From the NCBI GenBank assembly GCA_002490705.1, contig DKUO01000036.1:1-17733 (forward strand): a DNA stretch of 17,733 nucleotides, given 5' to 3'. Under the pieces are notes generated by a model. The model made no database searches and was not told the DNA's origin. It saw only the letters and a list, made by a program, of their open reading frames with translations. The position numbers and the translations under genes are program-made. The stretch is from Lachnospiraceae bacterium UBA7202. GTDB taxonomy: Bacteria; Bacillota; Clostridia; Lachnospirales; Lachnospiraceae. Below are positions 1 through 5,544 of the stretch, one piece after another (within the stretch, counting starts at the first letter, position 1; each line of letters starts with the position of its first letter).

Positions 1-1
1 G

Positions 2-94
2 GGGTCACTTCATATTATCTATCAAATTACAAAAAGATATTTGGGAATCGAACAGGAGGAACGGGATCAGGTATATTTGAAGCTGAATCTTTAG
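2..94 (+). CDS. Possible 3' end of an unidentified plus-strand gene (partial)
   Basis: An open frame enters from the left edge and ends at a TAG at 92-94, giving about 30 residues ending in QEERDQVYLKLNL. The tail is rich in charged residues and looks protein-like, and it would converge on the ATPase gene. A second plus-strand frame is also open here, the region is AT-rich and the fragment is short. I do not recognise a family, and it may be spurious. Confidence 0.25.
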   Translation, partial: GSLHIIYQITKRYLGIEQEERDQVYLKLNL

Positions 95-159
95 TAATCT
101 GTTTTTTGCATATAAAAACCGGCTGTCACAGTTTTCATCTGTGGCAACCGATTACTAAA
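90..159. repeat. Outer inverted repeat enclosing the ATPase terminator
   Basis: TTTAGTAATC at 90-99 is exactly complementary to GATTACTAAA at 150-159. These arms enclose the terminator stem, so the whole 70-nt segment could form a larger two-tier structure. The role is unknown. It could be an extended terminator, or competing pairing at a convergent gene junction. Confidence 0.5.
114..150 (-). terminator. Intrinsic terminator of the AAA_14/DUF4143 ATPase gene
   Basis: On the minus strand a 12-bp stem (CGGTTGCCACAG pairing with CTGTGACAGCCG, one C-A mismatch and one G-U pair) closes a loop of 7 nt. It is followed directly by TTTTTAT. It lies 15 nt downstream of the ATPase stop codon. The plus strand lacks a T-run after the stem, so it fits minus-strand transcription. 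Confidence 0.8.
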
Positions 160-165
160 AAGCAG

Positions 166-1419
166 TTAAAATTCCAAGCTGTCAGCATTTAACAGGAAAT
201 ACTTCATTCCCATAATGACAAATCCTTCCTCATTTCTCCATGGTTTTGCCGTACCATTTACAATAACGATTTTCTTAAATGAATCGGAAATATTTCTGAA
301 AGACTTAAATTCCTGTGTCTGTTTTTCCTCAGTAGTCATATCATACGCCACTTGAATATAGTATCTTTGGCTTCCCTGATTTACCACAAAGTCAACCTCC
401 AGTTTTTTATGAATCCTCTCCTTTTCCTGCTTTTTTTCAAAAATATCTACAATACCAACATCTACATTATAACCGCGCAGGATCAATTCATTATAAACAA
501 TATTCTCCATTATATGCGTAGGTTCTTGCTGTCTGAAATTTAATCTTGCATTTCTGATTCCTATATCCGTGAAATAATATTTTAAATTCGCGCTAATATA
601 TTTCCTTCCTTTGATATCATAGCGATTCGCTTTCGATATTAAAAATGCCTCCGCTAACCGGTCAATATGGTTTGATATCGTTTTATTACTGTAACTGCTT
701 CCCCTTTCGCTCGTAAACGTATTAGAAATTCTGGTTGGATTTGTCAAAGCGCCGATGGAAGATGCAAGTATATCTACCAGCGCGTCTAGTTCATCCACAT
801 TCTGAATATTGTTTCTTTCAATCACGTCCTTAAGATAAACATTACTCAGGATATTTTTCAGATACTCCGTCTTTTGCCTCTCCAAGGGAAATTGCGTGAC
901 CTGCGGAAGACCGCCATACACCATATATTCCTCCCATGCATCGTCATAATCACCGTCATAGCAGGAAAAGAACTCCGCGAAAGACAGCGGATATATTCTG
1001 ACTTCATCACCTCTGCCGCGAAATTCTGTTACAATATCACTTGATAAAAATTTTGAATTACTTCCCGTTACATATACATCTATATTTTCTATGCGCAATA
1101 AACTGTTAAGCATCTCTTCAAACCGGGGCATAAACTGTACCTCATCCAACAGCAGATAATATTTCTCTTGATCAACCATTCTGTTTTTTACGAACTGATA
1201 GCACAGTTTCGGATCACGCAGCTCTTCATTTTCAATCCCATCCAGCGCAATTTCAATGATATGCTGTCCGTCTACACCGCTTTCCAGCAGATACTTTTTA
1301 AACAATACGAAGAGAAGGTAGGATTTCCCACATCTTCTGATCCCTGTAATAACTTTTATCATTCCATTATCTCTCCGCATTTTTAACTGATTCAAATAAT
1401 CGTCTCTCTTTATTTCCAT
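166..1419 (-). CDS. AAA_14/DUF4143-type P-loop ATPase, function unknown
   Basis: About 417 residues. Near the N-terminus is a Walker A motif GIRRCGKS (residues 26-33), then a Walker B stretch YYLLLDEVQ (acidic pair at 92-93) and a sensor-like TGSNS (118-122). The central part (about 200-290) looks like a winged helix. The C-terminal part carries EVDFV and YIQVAY, as in DUF4143 proteins, and these resemble a decayed PD-(D/E)XK nuclease-like core. Such ATPases are common, often in several copies, in gut anaerobes, and their role is not established. I start at the second of two adjacent ATGs because GGGAG at 1427-1431 lies 7 nt upstream; the first ATG (1422) is the alternative. The frame is open further upstream to 1506, but that part covers the promoter and repeats. 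It has its own promoter and terminator and is not part of the ribosomal operon. Confidence 0.85.
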   Translation of the reverse strand: MEIKRDDYLNQLKMRRDNGMIKVITGIRRCGKSYLLFVLFKKYLLESGVDGQHIIEIALDGIENEELRDPKLCYQFVKNRMVDQEKYYLLLDEVQFMPRFEEMLNSLLRIENIDVYVTGSNSKFLSSDIVTEFRGRGDEVRIYPLSFAEFFSCYDGDYDDAWEEYMVYGGLPQVTQFPLERQKTEYLKNILSNVYLKDVIERNNIQNVDELDALVDILASSIGALTNPTRISNTFTSERGSSYSNKTISNHIDRLAEAFLISKANRYDIKGRKYISANLKYYFTDIGIRNARLNFRQQEPTHIMENIVYNELILRGYNVDVGIVDIFEKKQEKERIHKKLEVDFVVNQGSQRYYIQVAYDMTTEEKQTQEFKSFRNISDSFKKIVIVNGTAKPWRNEEGFVIMGMKYFLLNADSLEF

Positions 1420-1429
1420 CATAGCGCTC

Positions 1430-1463
1430 CCAATTTTAGTGATTTGCACCGATTCTAGTAATA
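1430..1463. repeat. 34-bp direct repeat, proximal copy
   Basis: This segment begins CCAATTTTAGTGATTTGCAC and ends GATTCTAGTAATA. It is identical over 34 nt to 1503-1536. It sits between the -10 box and the ribosome-binding site of the ATPase gene, where it would cover the transcription start and leader. It is a candidate operator. Confidence 0.85.
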
Positions 1464-1465
1464 CA

Positions 1466-1494
1466 ATTTTAGCATAATATACGTGCATTTGCAA
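1466..1494 (-). promoter_or_regulatory. Predicted sigma-A promoter of the ATPase gene
   Basis: On the minus strand, TTGCAA (1489-1494) is followed after exactly 17 nt by TAAAAT (1466-1471). These match 4/6 and 5/6 of the consensus boxes. The expected transcription start is near 1459, about 40 nt upstream of the ATPase start codon and inside the proximal copy of the direct repeat. Confidence 0.55.
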
Positions 1495-1502
1495 TCGCAT
1501 TA

Positions 1503-1536
1503 CCAATTTTAGTGATTTGCACCGATTCTAGTAATA
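1503..1536. repeat. 34-bp direct repeat, distal copy
   Basis: Identical over 34 nt to 1430-1463, with a period of 73 bp. After one mismatch the match runs on for a further five bases. This copy lies just upstream of the -35 box, so the promoter is bracketed by the pair. Confidence 0.85.
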
Positions 1537-1639
1537 TAATTTCTATTCAGGTCTTACAGGTGAAAAATTTCTTTTGTATTTTTAAAAAAAGGGGTTAAGT
1601 ATTTGAATTGTACTCCGATATATATTGTGAATGAAGAAA

Positions 1640-1670
1640 GATGCAACATTTTATTACAAAATGTTGTATC
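1640..1670. terminator. Hairpin downstream of the rplQ terminator, possible second terminator
   Basis: Arms GATGCAACATTTT (1640-1652) and AAAATGTTGTATC (1658-1670) pair across a 5-nt loop, with one non-Watson-Crick position. On the minus strand it is followed by TTTCTTC and on the plus strand by TTTTGTTT, so either direction could terminate. It may back up the rplQ terminator or may be a protein-binding dyad. Confidence 0.5.
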
Positions 1671-1694
1671 TTTTGTTTATAATAAGGATAACAA

Positions 1695-1724
1695 AAAAGC
1701 CGAGCGTTTATACACTCGGCTTTT
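1695..1724 (-). terminator. Intrinsic terminator of the ribosomal superoperon
   Basis: GCCGAG (1699-1704) pairs with CTCGGC (1715-1720). In the minus direction the stem is followed by a run of T (GGCTTTTTTG), and in the plus direction by TTTTATTT. It starts 25 nt after the rplQ stop codon and marks the end of the operon. The flanking A/T tracts on both sides make it look bidirectional. Confidence 0.9.
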
Positions 1725-1749
1725 ATTTGCCTCAACATTTCTGCGTCAG

Positions 1750-2355
1750 TTATACCAGCTCCAAAACAACTTCCATTGCCGCATCGCCCTTACGGGGACC
1801 GATCTTGATGATTCTGGTATAGCCGCCCTTACGGTTTGCGTACTTCGGGCCATACTCGTCAAACAGCTTATCCGCCAGATTCACCTGCTTCGTGTTCTTC
1901 TTGCGTCCCGCAGGCGCTGTGGGCACTTCCTTTACAGGATAAAGCACCTTCATAATCTGTCTTCTCGCATGAAGTCTGGAAGGCATATCTTTCTTGATCT
2001 CCTTCTCCACCTCATCGTACACCGTAACAGTCATTCCGTTCTCAATCTTAAGGATTTTGCCATCCTTGTCGCGGTGTGTCTCAGAGAGCACTGCCTTCGT
2101 GTTCTTGTCCACGATCTGCTTCACTCTCTTACCGTCTTTATCCTTACGCGCCACCTTAGCGGTAACCTTGACGGTTTCGAAATTGTCCTTCTCCTTGACA
2201 GCGAGGGTGATCAAATGCTCAGCGAGTTTGCGAACTTCCTTTGCTCTCGCTTCTGTGGTCACGATCTTTCCGTTATATAAAAGAGCGGTAACCTGATTTC
2301 TGAGTAATGCTTTTCTCTGGTCAGATGTTCTGCCAAGTTTTCTATATTTTGCCAT
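1750..2355 (-). CDS. rplQ: 50S ribosomal protein bL17, enlarged form
   Basis: Large-subunit protein at the exit-tunnel side of the ribosome. The N-terminal part (YRKLGRTSDQRKALLRNQ) and C-terminal part (RKGGYTRIIKIGPRKGD, residues 175-191) match the family closely. At 201 residues it is far longer than the roughly 120 of Bacillus subtilis L17. A Lys/Asp/Val-rich block of about 73 residues (about 54-126) interrupts the segment that normally joins MITL to LHARRQ. A smaller extra stretch follows near 140-160. Both blocks are in frame. GGAAAGGAG precedes the ATG. It is the last gene of the operon, 41 nt after rpoA, and the terminator follows. Confidence 0.97.
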   Translation of the reverse strand: MAKYRKLGRTSDQRKALLRNQVTALLYNGKIVTTEARAKEVRKLAEHLITLAVKEKDNFETVKVTAKVARKDKDGKRVKQIVDKNTKAVLSETHRDKDGKILKIENGMTVTVYDEVEKEIKKDMPSRLHARRQIMKVLYPVKEVPTAPAGRKKNTKQVNLADKLFDEYGPKYANRKGGYTRIIKIGPRKGDAAMEVVLELV

Positions 2356-2396
2356 GATTGGCTCCTTTCCGAGTGCTCTTCGGGCTTACCTCTATG

Positions 2397-3356
2397 TTAC
2401 GCCTCATCGCTGGGATTCAGCTGTAATCCTAATTCTTTTAATTTTGCAAGCACTTCCTCCAATGATTTCCGGCCGAGATTTCTAACCTTCATCATATCTT
2501 CGGAAGTCTTGTTCGTCAGCTCCTCCACTGTGTTAATGCCTGCTCTCTTCAAGCAGTTATAGGAGCGGACAGAAAGCTCCAGCTCGTCGATGCTCATTTC
2601 GAGCACCTTCTCCTTCTCGTCGTCTTCCTTCTCCACCATGACCTCTGCGGTCTTAGCGTTCTCGGAAAGATCAATGAAGAGGCTCAAATGCTCGCTGAGT
2701 ACCTTTGCCGCCAAGCTGACAGCCTCATCGGGCGCAAGTGTCCCGTTCGTATACACATCCAACGTCAACTTATCATAGTCCGTAATCTGTCCGACACGGG
2801 TATTTTCCACAGTGACGTTCACTCTCTCTACCGGTGTGTAAATGGAGTCGATTGCAATGACGCCGATGGGCAGATCTTCGGTCTTATTCTTATCTGCACC
2901 CACATACCCCCGGCCTCTGGTAATGGTCAGCTCCATGTAAAGCTTCGTGTCCTTACCGCTCAGGGTAGCGATCACCAGATCAGGATTCAGGATCTCTATA
3001 TCCTGATCCACCTGAATATCGGAAGCCCGCACAACACCCTCACCCTCGTACTCAATGTAAGCGGTTTTCACTTCATTTGCATCGCTGTTATTTTTGATGG
3101 CAAGGCTCTTGACGTTCATAACGATCTCCGTCACATCCTCTTTCACTCCCGGAATGGAGCTAAACTCATGAAGGACGCCGTCAATCTTAATCTGACTCAC
3201 CGCCACGCCGGGCAGGGAAGACAGCATGATCCTTCTGAGTGAATTGCCGAGGGTAATGCCGTAACCTCTCTCTAAGGGTTCTACTACGAATCTGCCGTAC
3301 TTATTATCTTCGGAGATTTCAACTACTTCTATATTCGGTCTTTCAAATTCAAACAC
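2397..3356 (-). CDS. rpoA: DNA-directed RNA polymerase subunit alpha
   Basis: Assembles the RNA polymerase core (alpha2-beta-beta'-omega) and contacts UP elements and activators. The N-terminal dimerisation domain shows GYGITLGNSLRRIMLSSLPG (31-50). An acidic linker lies near 240-252. The C-terminal HhH domain has ELSVRSYNCLKRAGI with the DNA-contacting Arg at about 264, then VRNLGRKSLEE. The 319-residue length is normal. The start codon is GTG, supported by AGGAGG at 3365-3370 with an 8-nt spacer and by the conserved FEFERP start. It lies between rpsD and rplQ, as in other bacteria. Confidence 0.98.
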   Translation of the reverse strand: MFEFERPNIEVVEISEDNKYGRFVVEPLERGYGITLGNSLRRIMLSSLPGVAVSQIKIDGVLHEFSSIPGVKEDVTEIVMNVKSLAIKNNSDANEVKTAYIEYEGEGVVRASDIQVDQDIEILNPDLVIATLSGKDTKLYMELTITRGRGYVGADKNKTEDLPIGVIAIDSIYTPVERVNVTVENTRVGQITDYDKLTLDVYTNGTLAPDEAVSLAAKVLSEHLSLFIDLSENAKTAEVMVEKEDDEKEKVLEMSIDELELSVRSYNCLKRAGINTVEELTNKTSEDMMKVRNLGRKSLEEVLAKLKELGLQLNPSDEA

Positions 3357-3424
3357 CCAAGCACCCTCCTTATTGGTCTTCTAATCTCAGCAGCACCGAG
3401 AATTATGAAATAGCACTCACACAA

Positions 3425-4018
3425 TTACTTAGAGTACAACTCGACGATAAGCATCTCGTTTACCGGAACGTCAATCATCTCTCTGGTGGGAAGGTATTTT
3501 ACAGTTCCCTTCATTGCTTCCTGATCCACTTCAATCCACTCGGGAACAAGTCTGCCACCGGTCACCTCAAGAATATCCTTATATCTCTGTAGGGATTTTG
3601 CCTTCTCCCTCACCTCAATCACATCGCCTGCCTTAACCAGATAGGAAGGGATCTGAACCGGCTTACCGTTTACAAGAAAATGCTTGTGGCCAACTACCTG
3701 TCTTGCCTCTCTTCTCGTTCTCGCAAAGCCCATTCTGAACACGACGCTGTCCAGTCTGCTCTCCAGCATAACCAGCAGATTCTCACCTGTCTGGCCCTTC
3801 ATTCTGTCGGCCTTCTCATAATAATTTCTAAAAGGCTTCTCTAACACGCCATAGATAAATTTTGCTTTCTGTTTCTCTCTCAACTGCAGACCATACTCGC
3901 TGATCTTCTTACCCGCTCTTGCGGACGTTCTGTTGGATTTCTTGTCATACCCTAAAAAGGTAGGGTCAAGATCAAGGGATCTGCATCTCTTTAATACCGG
4001 AACTCTGTTTACTGCCAT
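3425..4018 (-). CDS. rpsD: 30S ribosomal protein uS4
   Basis: Primary 16S rRNA-binding protein that nucleates 30S body assembly; in several bacteria it also represses its own operon. The stretch ISEYGLQLREKQKAKFIYGV is the family signature. The S4 RNA-binding domain spans about 88-150 (ESRLDSVVFRMGFARTRREA and HFLVNGKPVQIPSYL). It has one cysteine (Cys12), so this is the zinc-independent form with a short N-terminus. AAGGAG lies upstream of the ATG. The 162-nt gap before it contains several inverted repeats that could form a leader. Confidence 0.97.
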   Translation of the reverse strand: MAVNRVPVLKRCRSLDLDPTFLGYDKKSNRTSARAGKKISEYGLQLREKQKAKFIYGVLEKPFRNYYEKADRMKGQTGENLLVMLESRLDSVVFRMGFARTRREARQVVGHKHFLVNGKPVQIPSYLVKAGDVIEVREKAKSLQRYKDILEVTGGRLVPEWIEVDQEAMKGTVKYLPTREMIDVPVNEMLIVELYSK

Positions 4019-4085
4019 GATTCTGGCTCCTTTCTGTTTTGTTTACAGCGCCACATTGTGACGTCTTCTTCCAAATTCTATATAC

Positions 4086-4112
4086 GAAGAATCGTGCCTT
4101 TTACGATTCTTC
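4086..4112. repeat. Perfect 10-bp inverted repeat in the rpsD leader
   Basis: GAAGAATCGT (4086-4095) and ACGATTCTTC (4103-4112) are exact reverse complements across a 7-nt spacer. The hairpin lies about 68 nt upstream of the rpsD start codon. Its arms share the GAAGAAT/ATTCTTC ends of the hairpin in the rplF-rpsH gap. There is no T-run after it on the coding strand, so it is not an obvious terminator. Confidence 0.75.
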
Positions 4113-4124
4113 AGTACAAAACAT

Positions 4125-4171
4125 AGAAAATCTTCGCGAAGCAGCCTCTGCTGTGAGCGACTAGATTTTCT
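4125..4171. repeat. Compound inverted repeat between rpsK and rpsD
   Basis: Outer arms AGAAAATC (4125-4132) and GATTTTCT (4164-4171) are exact complements. They enclose the palindrome TTCGCGAA (4133-4140) and a small stem GCAG/CTGC (4141-4151). The segment starts about 10 nt after the rpsK stop codon. It could be a processing or attenuation structure, or a regulatory leader of rpsD. Confidence 0.6.
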
Positions 4172-4180
4172 TTTTGTACG

Positions 4181-4576
4181 TTAGACGCGGCGTCTCTTAG
4201 GCGGACGGCATCCATTGTGAGGTACAGGCGTCACGTCGCGGATGCTGGTCACTTCAAGACCACACGCCTGCAATGCGCGGATCGCAGCCTCACGGCCTGA
4301 ACCCGGTCCCTTTACCATAACGTCCACCGTCTTTAAACCGTGGATGAGAGCAGCCTTTGTCGCTGTCTCGGCAGCCATCTGCGCTGCATAGGGAGTAGAT
4401 TTCCTTGAACCTCTAAAACCAAGACCACCGGCACTCGCCCAGCTTAACGCATTACCTTCGTTATCTGTCAATGTAACGATGGTATTGTTAAAGGAAGACT
4501 GAATATGTGCCTGTCCATGTTCAACGTTTTTCTTGACACGTTTTTTTGTCACTTTTTTCGTAACTTTCTTTGCCAT
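4181..4576 (-). CDS. rpsK: 30S ribosomal protein uS11
   Basis: 30S platform protein near the E-site and the anti-Shine-Dalgarno region. The motif AHIQSSFNNTIVTLTDNEGN, the central GFRGSRKSTPYAAQ and the C-terminus VTPVPHNGCRPPKRRRV are canonical. The N-terminus is strongly basic with a repeated KKVTKK pattern. Length 131 is normal. The ribosome-binding site is weaker than its neighbours' (AGG within GTAGGTTAG, somewhat far from the ATG), so translation may rely partly on coupling to rpsM, whose stop is 37 nt upstream. Confidence 0.98.
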   Translation of the reverse strand: MAKKVTKKVTKKRVKKNVEHGQAHIQSSFNNTIVTLTDNEGNALSWASAGGLGFRGSRKSTPYAAQMAAETATKAALIHGLKTVDVMVKGPGSGREAAIRALQACGLEVTSIRDVTPVPHNGCRPPKRRRV

Positions 4577-4613
4577 AATAAACTAACCTACTTTCTCAAC
4601 TTTTAAATTTTTC

Positions 4614-4982
4614 CTACTTTTTCTTGTTAGCAACAGTTCTCTTCGGGCCTTTTCTTGTCCGAGCATTGGTCTTCGTCTTCTGACCGCGAACCGGAAGACC
4701 TTTTCTGTGGCGAATTCCTCTATAGCAGCCGATCTCCTGAAGTCTCTTGATATTGAGAGCTACCTCTCTTCTCAAATCACCTTCCACCATGTAATCTTTC
4801 TCGATCACCTCTGCCAGTCTCTTAACCTCATCATCGGTCAGCTCTCTGACACGGGTATCAGGATTTACATTTGCCGCCGCCAGAATCTTGTTGGAGCTTG
4901 ATCTGCCGATCCCATAAATATAGGTCAAGCCAATCTCCACACGTTTTTCTCTCGGTAAGTCAACACCTGCAATACGAGCCAT
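4614..4982 (-). CDS. rpsM: 30S ribosomal protein uS13
   Basis: 30S head protein that contacts the P-site tRNA and forms inter-subunit bridges. It starts MARIAGVDLPREKRVEIGLT, has the HhH region GIGRSSSNKIL (26-36), and ends in the basic tail RGQKTKTNARTRKGPKR. Length 122 is typical. The start has GGAGG 8 nt upstream. It follows rpmJ after a 158-nt gap with several short hairpins. Confidence 0.98.
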   Translation of the reverse strand: MARIAGVDLPREKRVEIGLTYIYGIGRSSSNKILAAANVNPDTRVRELTDDEVKRLAEVIEKDYMVEGDLRREVALNIKRLQEIGCYRGIRHRKGLPVRGQKTKTNARTRKGPKRTVANKKK

Positions 4983-5057
4983 TTACATTTCCTCCATTTC
5001 CTTTGCATTTTCATGCGCTTCGCGTGTCTGTTTCCCACGCGTGACACTAATTGATTG

Positions 5058-5090
5058 GGGTAGGTTCTACCCAACCGGATCAGGTATCCG
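5058..5090. repeat. Adjacent short hairpins in the rpmJ-rpsM gap
   Basis: GGGTAG (5058-5063) pairs with CTACCC (5067-5072) over a 3-nt loop. CGGAT (5076-5080) pairs with ATCCG (5086-5090) over 5 nt. A looser CGCGTG/CACGCG pair lies near 5024-5044. No T-run follows on the coding strand. The 158-nt gap has no credible ORF. The structured RNA could regulate rpsM or stabilise the transcript. Confidence 0.5.
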
Positions 5091-5140
5091 ATCTTTCCAA
5101 ACATAAATAAGTTGGTATCAAAAAGTGGGCTCTCTATCTA

Positions 5141-5254
5141 TTAGCCTTGTACCTGCTTATGTTTTGGATTTTCACAAATAACTCTGATCTTTCCTTTTCT
5201 CTTGATGATCTTGCACTTTTCGCAAATCGGTTTTACTGATGATCTTACCTTCAT
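5141..5254 (-). CDS. rpmJ: 50S ribosomal protein bL36, zinc-binding form
   Basis: Smallest large-subunit protein, 37 residues. The zinc ribbon ligands Cys11, Cys14, Cys27 and His32 are all present (CEKC ... CENPKH), so this is the zinc-dependent paralogue. The frame is open further upstream to 5329, but the conserved start MKVRSSVKPICEKC and AGGAGG at 5262-5267, 7 nt before the ATG, fix the start at 5254. A strong promoter lies directly upstream, so it is likely the first gene of a separately transcribed alpha-operon unit. Confidence 0.97.
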   Translation of the reverse strand: MKVRSSVKPICEKCKIIKRKGKIRVICENPKHKQVQG

Positions 5255-5287
5255 CTCAAACCCTCCTTTCAAAAAAGACCGTTTTAC

Positions 5288-5316
5288 ATTATAACACCAA
5301 ATCCTGCCATTGGCAA
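5288..5316 (-). promoter_or_regulatory. Predicted sigma-A promoter upstream of rpmJ
   Basis: On the minus strand TTGCCA (5311-5316, 5/6 consensus) is followed after exactly 17 nt by a perfect TATAAT (5288-5293). The start point would be near 5281, leaving a leader of roughly 26 nt that includes the rpmJ ribosome-binding site. A small dyad TGCCA/TGGCA (5305-5315) overlaps the -35 side. It would give rpmJ-rpsM-rpsK-rpsD-rpoA-rplQ their own promoter inside the superoperon. Confidence 0.75.
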
Positions 5317-5325
5317 GACTTTTTA

Positions 5326-5544
5326 TCATTTATCTCTCCAAATGATCCTCCCCTTGGACAAATCGTAGGGAGAAAGCTCCAGCGTTACCTTATCACCGGG
5401 CAGGATACGGATGAAATTCTGGCGCAACTTACCACTGATATGCGCCAACACAACATGGCCGTTTTCCAATTCCACCTGAAACATGGTATTGGGTAACTTT
5501 TCAATTACAGTTCCTTCAATCTCGATTACATCAGCCTTAGACAT
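5326..5544 (-). CDS. infA: Translation initiation factor IF-1
   Basis: 72-residue OB-fold protein that occupies the 30S A-site during initiation together with IF2 and IF3. The sequence MSKADVIEIEGTVIEKLPNT and ISGKLRQNFIRILPGDKV is canonical. The frame is open 20 codons further upstream, but family length and AGAGG at 5551-5555 (6-nt spacer) set the start at 5544. The ATG overlaps the end of the KOW-protein gene by 8 nt, which suggests translational coupling. Confidence 0.98.
   Translation of the reverse strand: MSKADVIEIEGTVIEKLPNTMFQVELENGHVVLAHISGKLRQNFIRILPGDKVTLELSPYDLSKGRIIWRDK

Larger units (their letters stand above)
1420..1749. other. Intergenic region between the ATPase gene and rplQ
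   Basis: This 330-nt gene-free stretch holds, from left to right, two copies of a 34-bp direct repeat flanking the ATPase promoter, an AT-rich spacer (about 1537-1639) in which I see no gene, a 13-bp-arm inverted repeat, and the rplQ terminator. A plus-strand frame running through part of it continues antisense across rplQ and is not credible as a gene. Confidence 0.7.

Noticed and set aside
1420..1506. N-terminal extension of the ATPase to 1506
   Set aside because: The extra 29 codons cover the promoter boxes and the proximal direct repeat. The conserved part and the GGGAG site point to the ATG pair at 1419/1422.
1430..1536. Direct repeats as a mini CRISPR array
   Set aside because: There are only two copies, the unit has no central dyad typical of CRISPR repeats, and the 39-bp spacer contains a promoter. 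No cas gene is nearby.
1978..2196. Frameshift or pseudogene explanation for the long L17
   Set aside because: The frame is continuous and both conserved ends of L17 are in the same frame. The insert has ordinary coding character.
1603..2280. Plus-strand open frame of 225 codons across rplQ
   Set aside because: It runs antisense to the clearly recognisable rplQ gene and starts in the terminator region; the translation has no recognisable motif.
2688..3242. 184-codon plus-strand frame opposite rpoA
   Set aside because: It lies entirely inside rpoA in antisense, with no ribosome-binding site or family resemblance.
4125..4171. Intrinsic terminator between rpsK and rpsD
   Set aside because: The stem is followed by a T-run only on the plus strand, where no gene is transcribed. 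On the coding strand no T-run follows.
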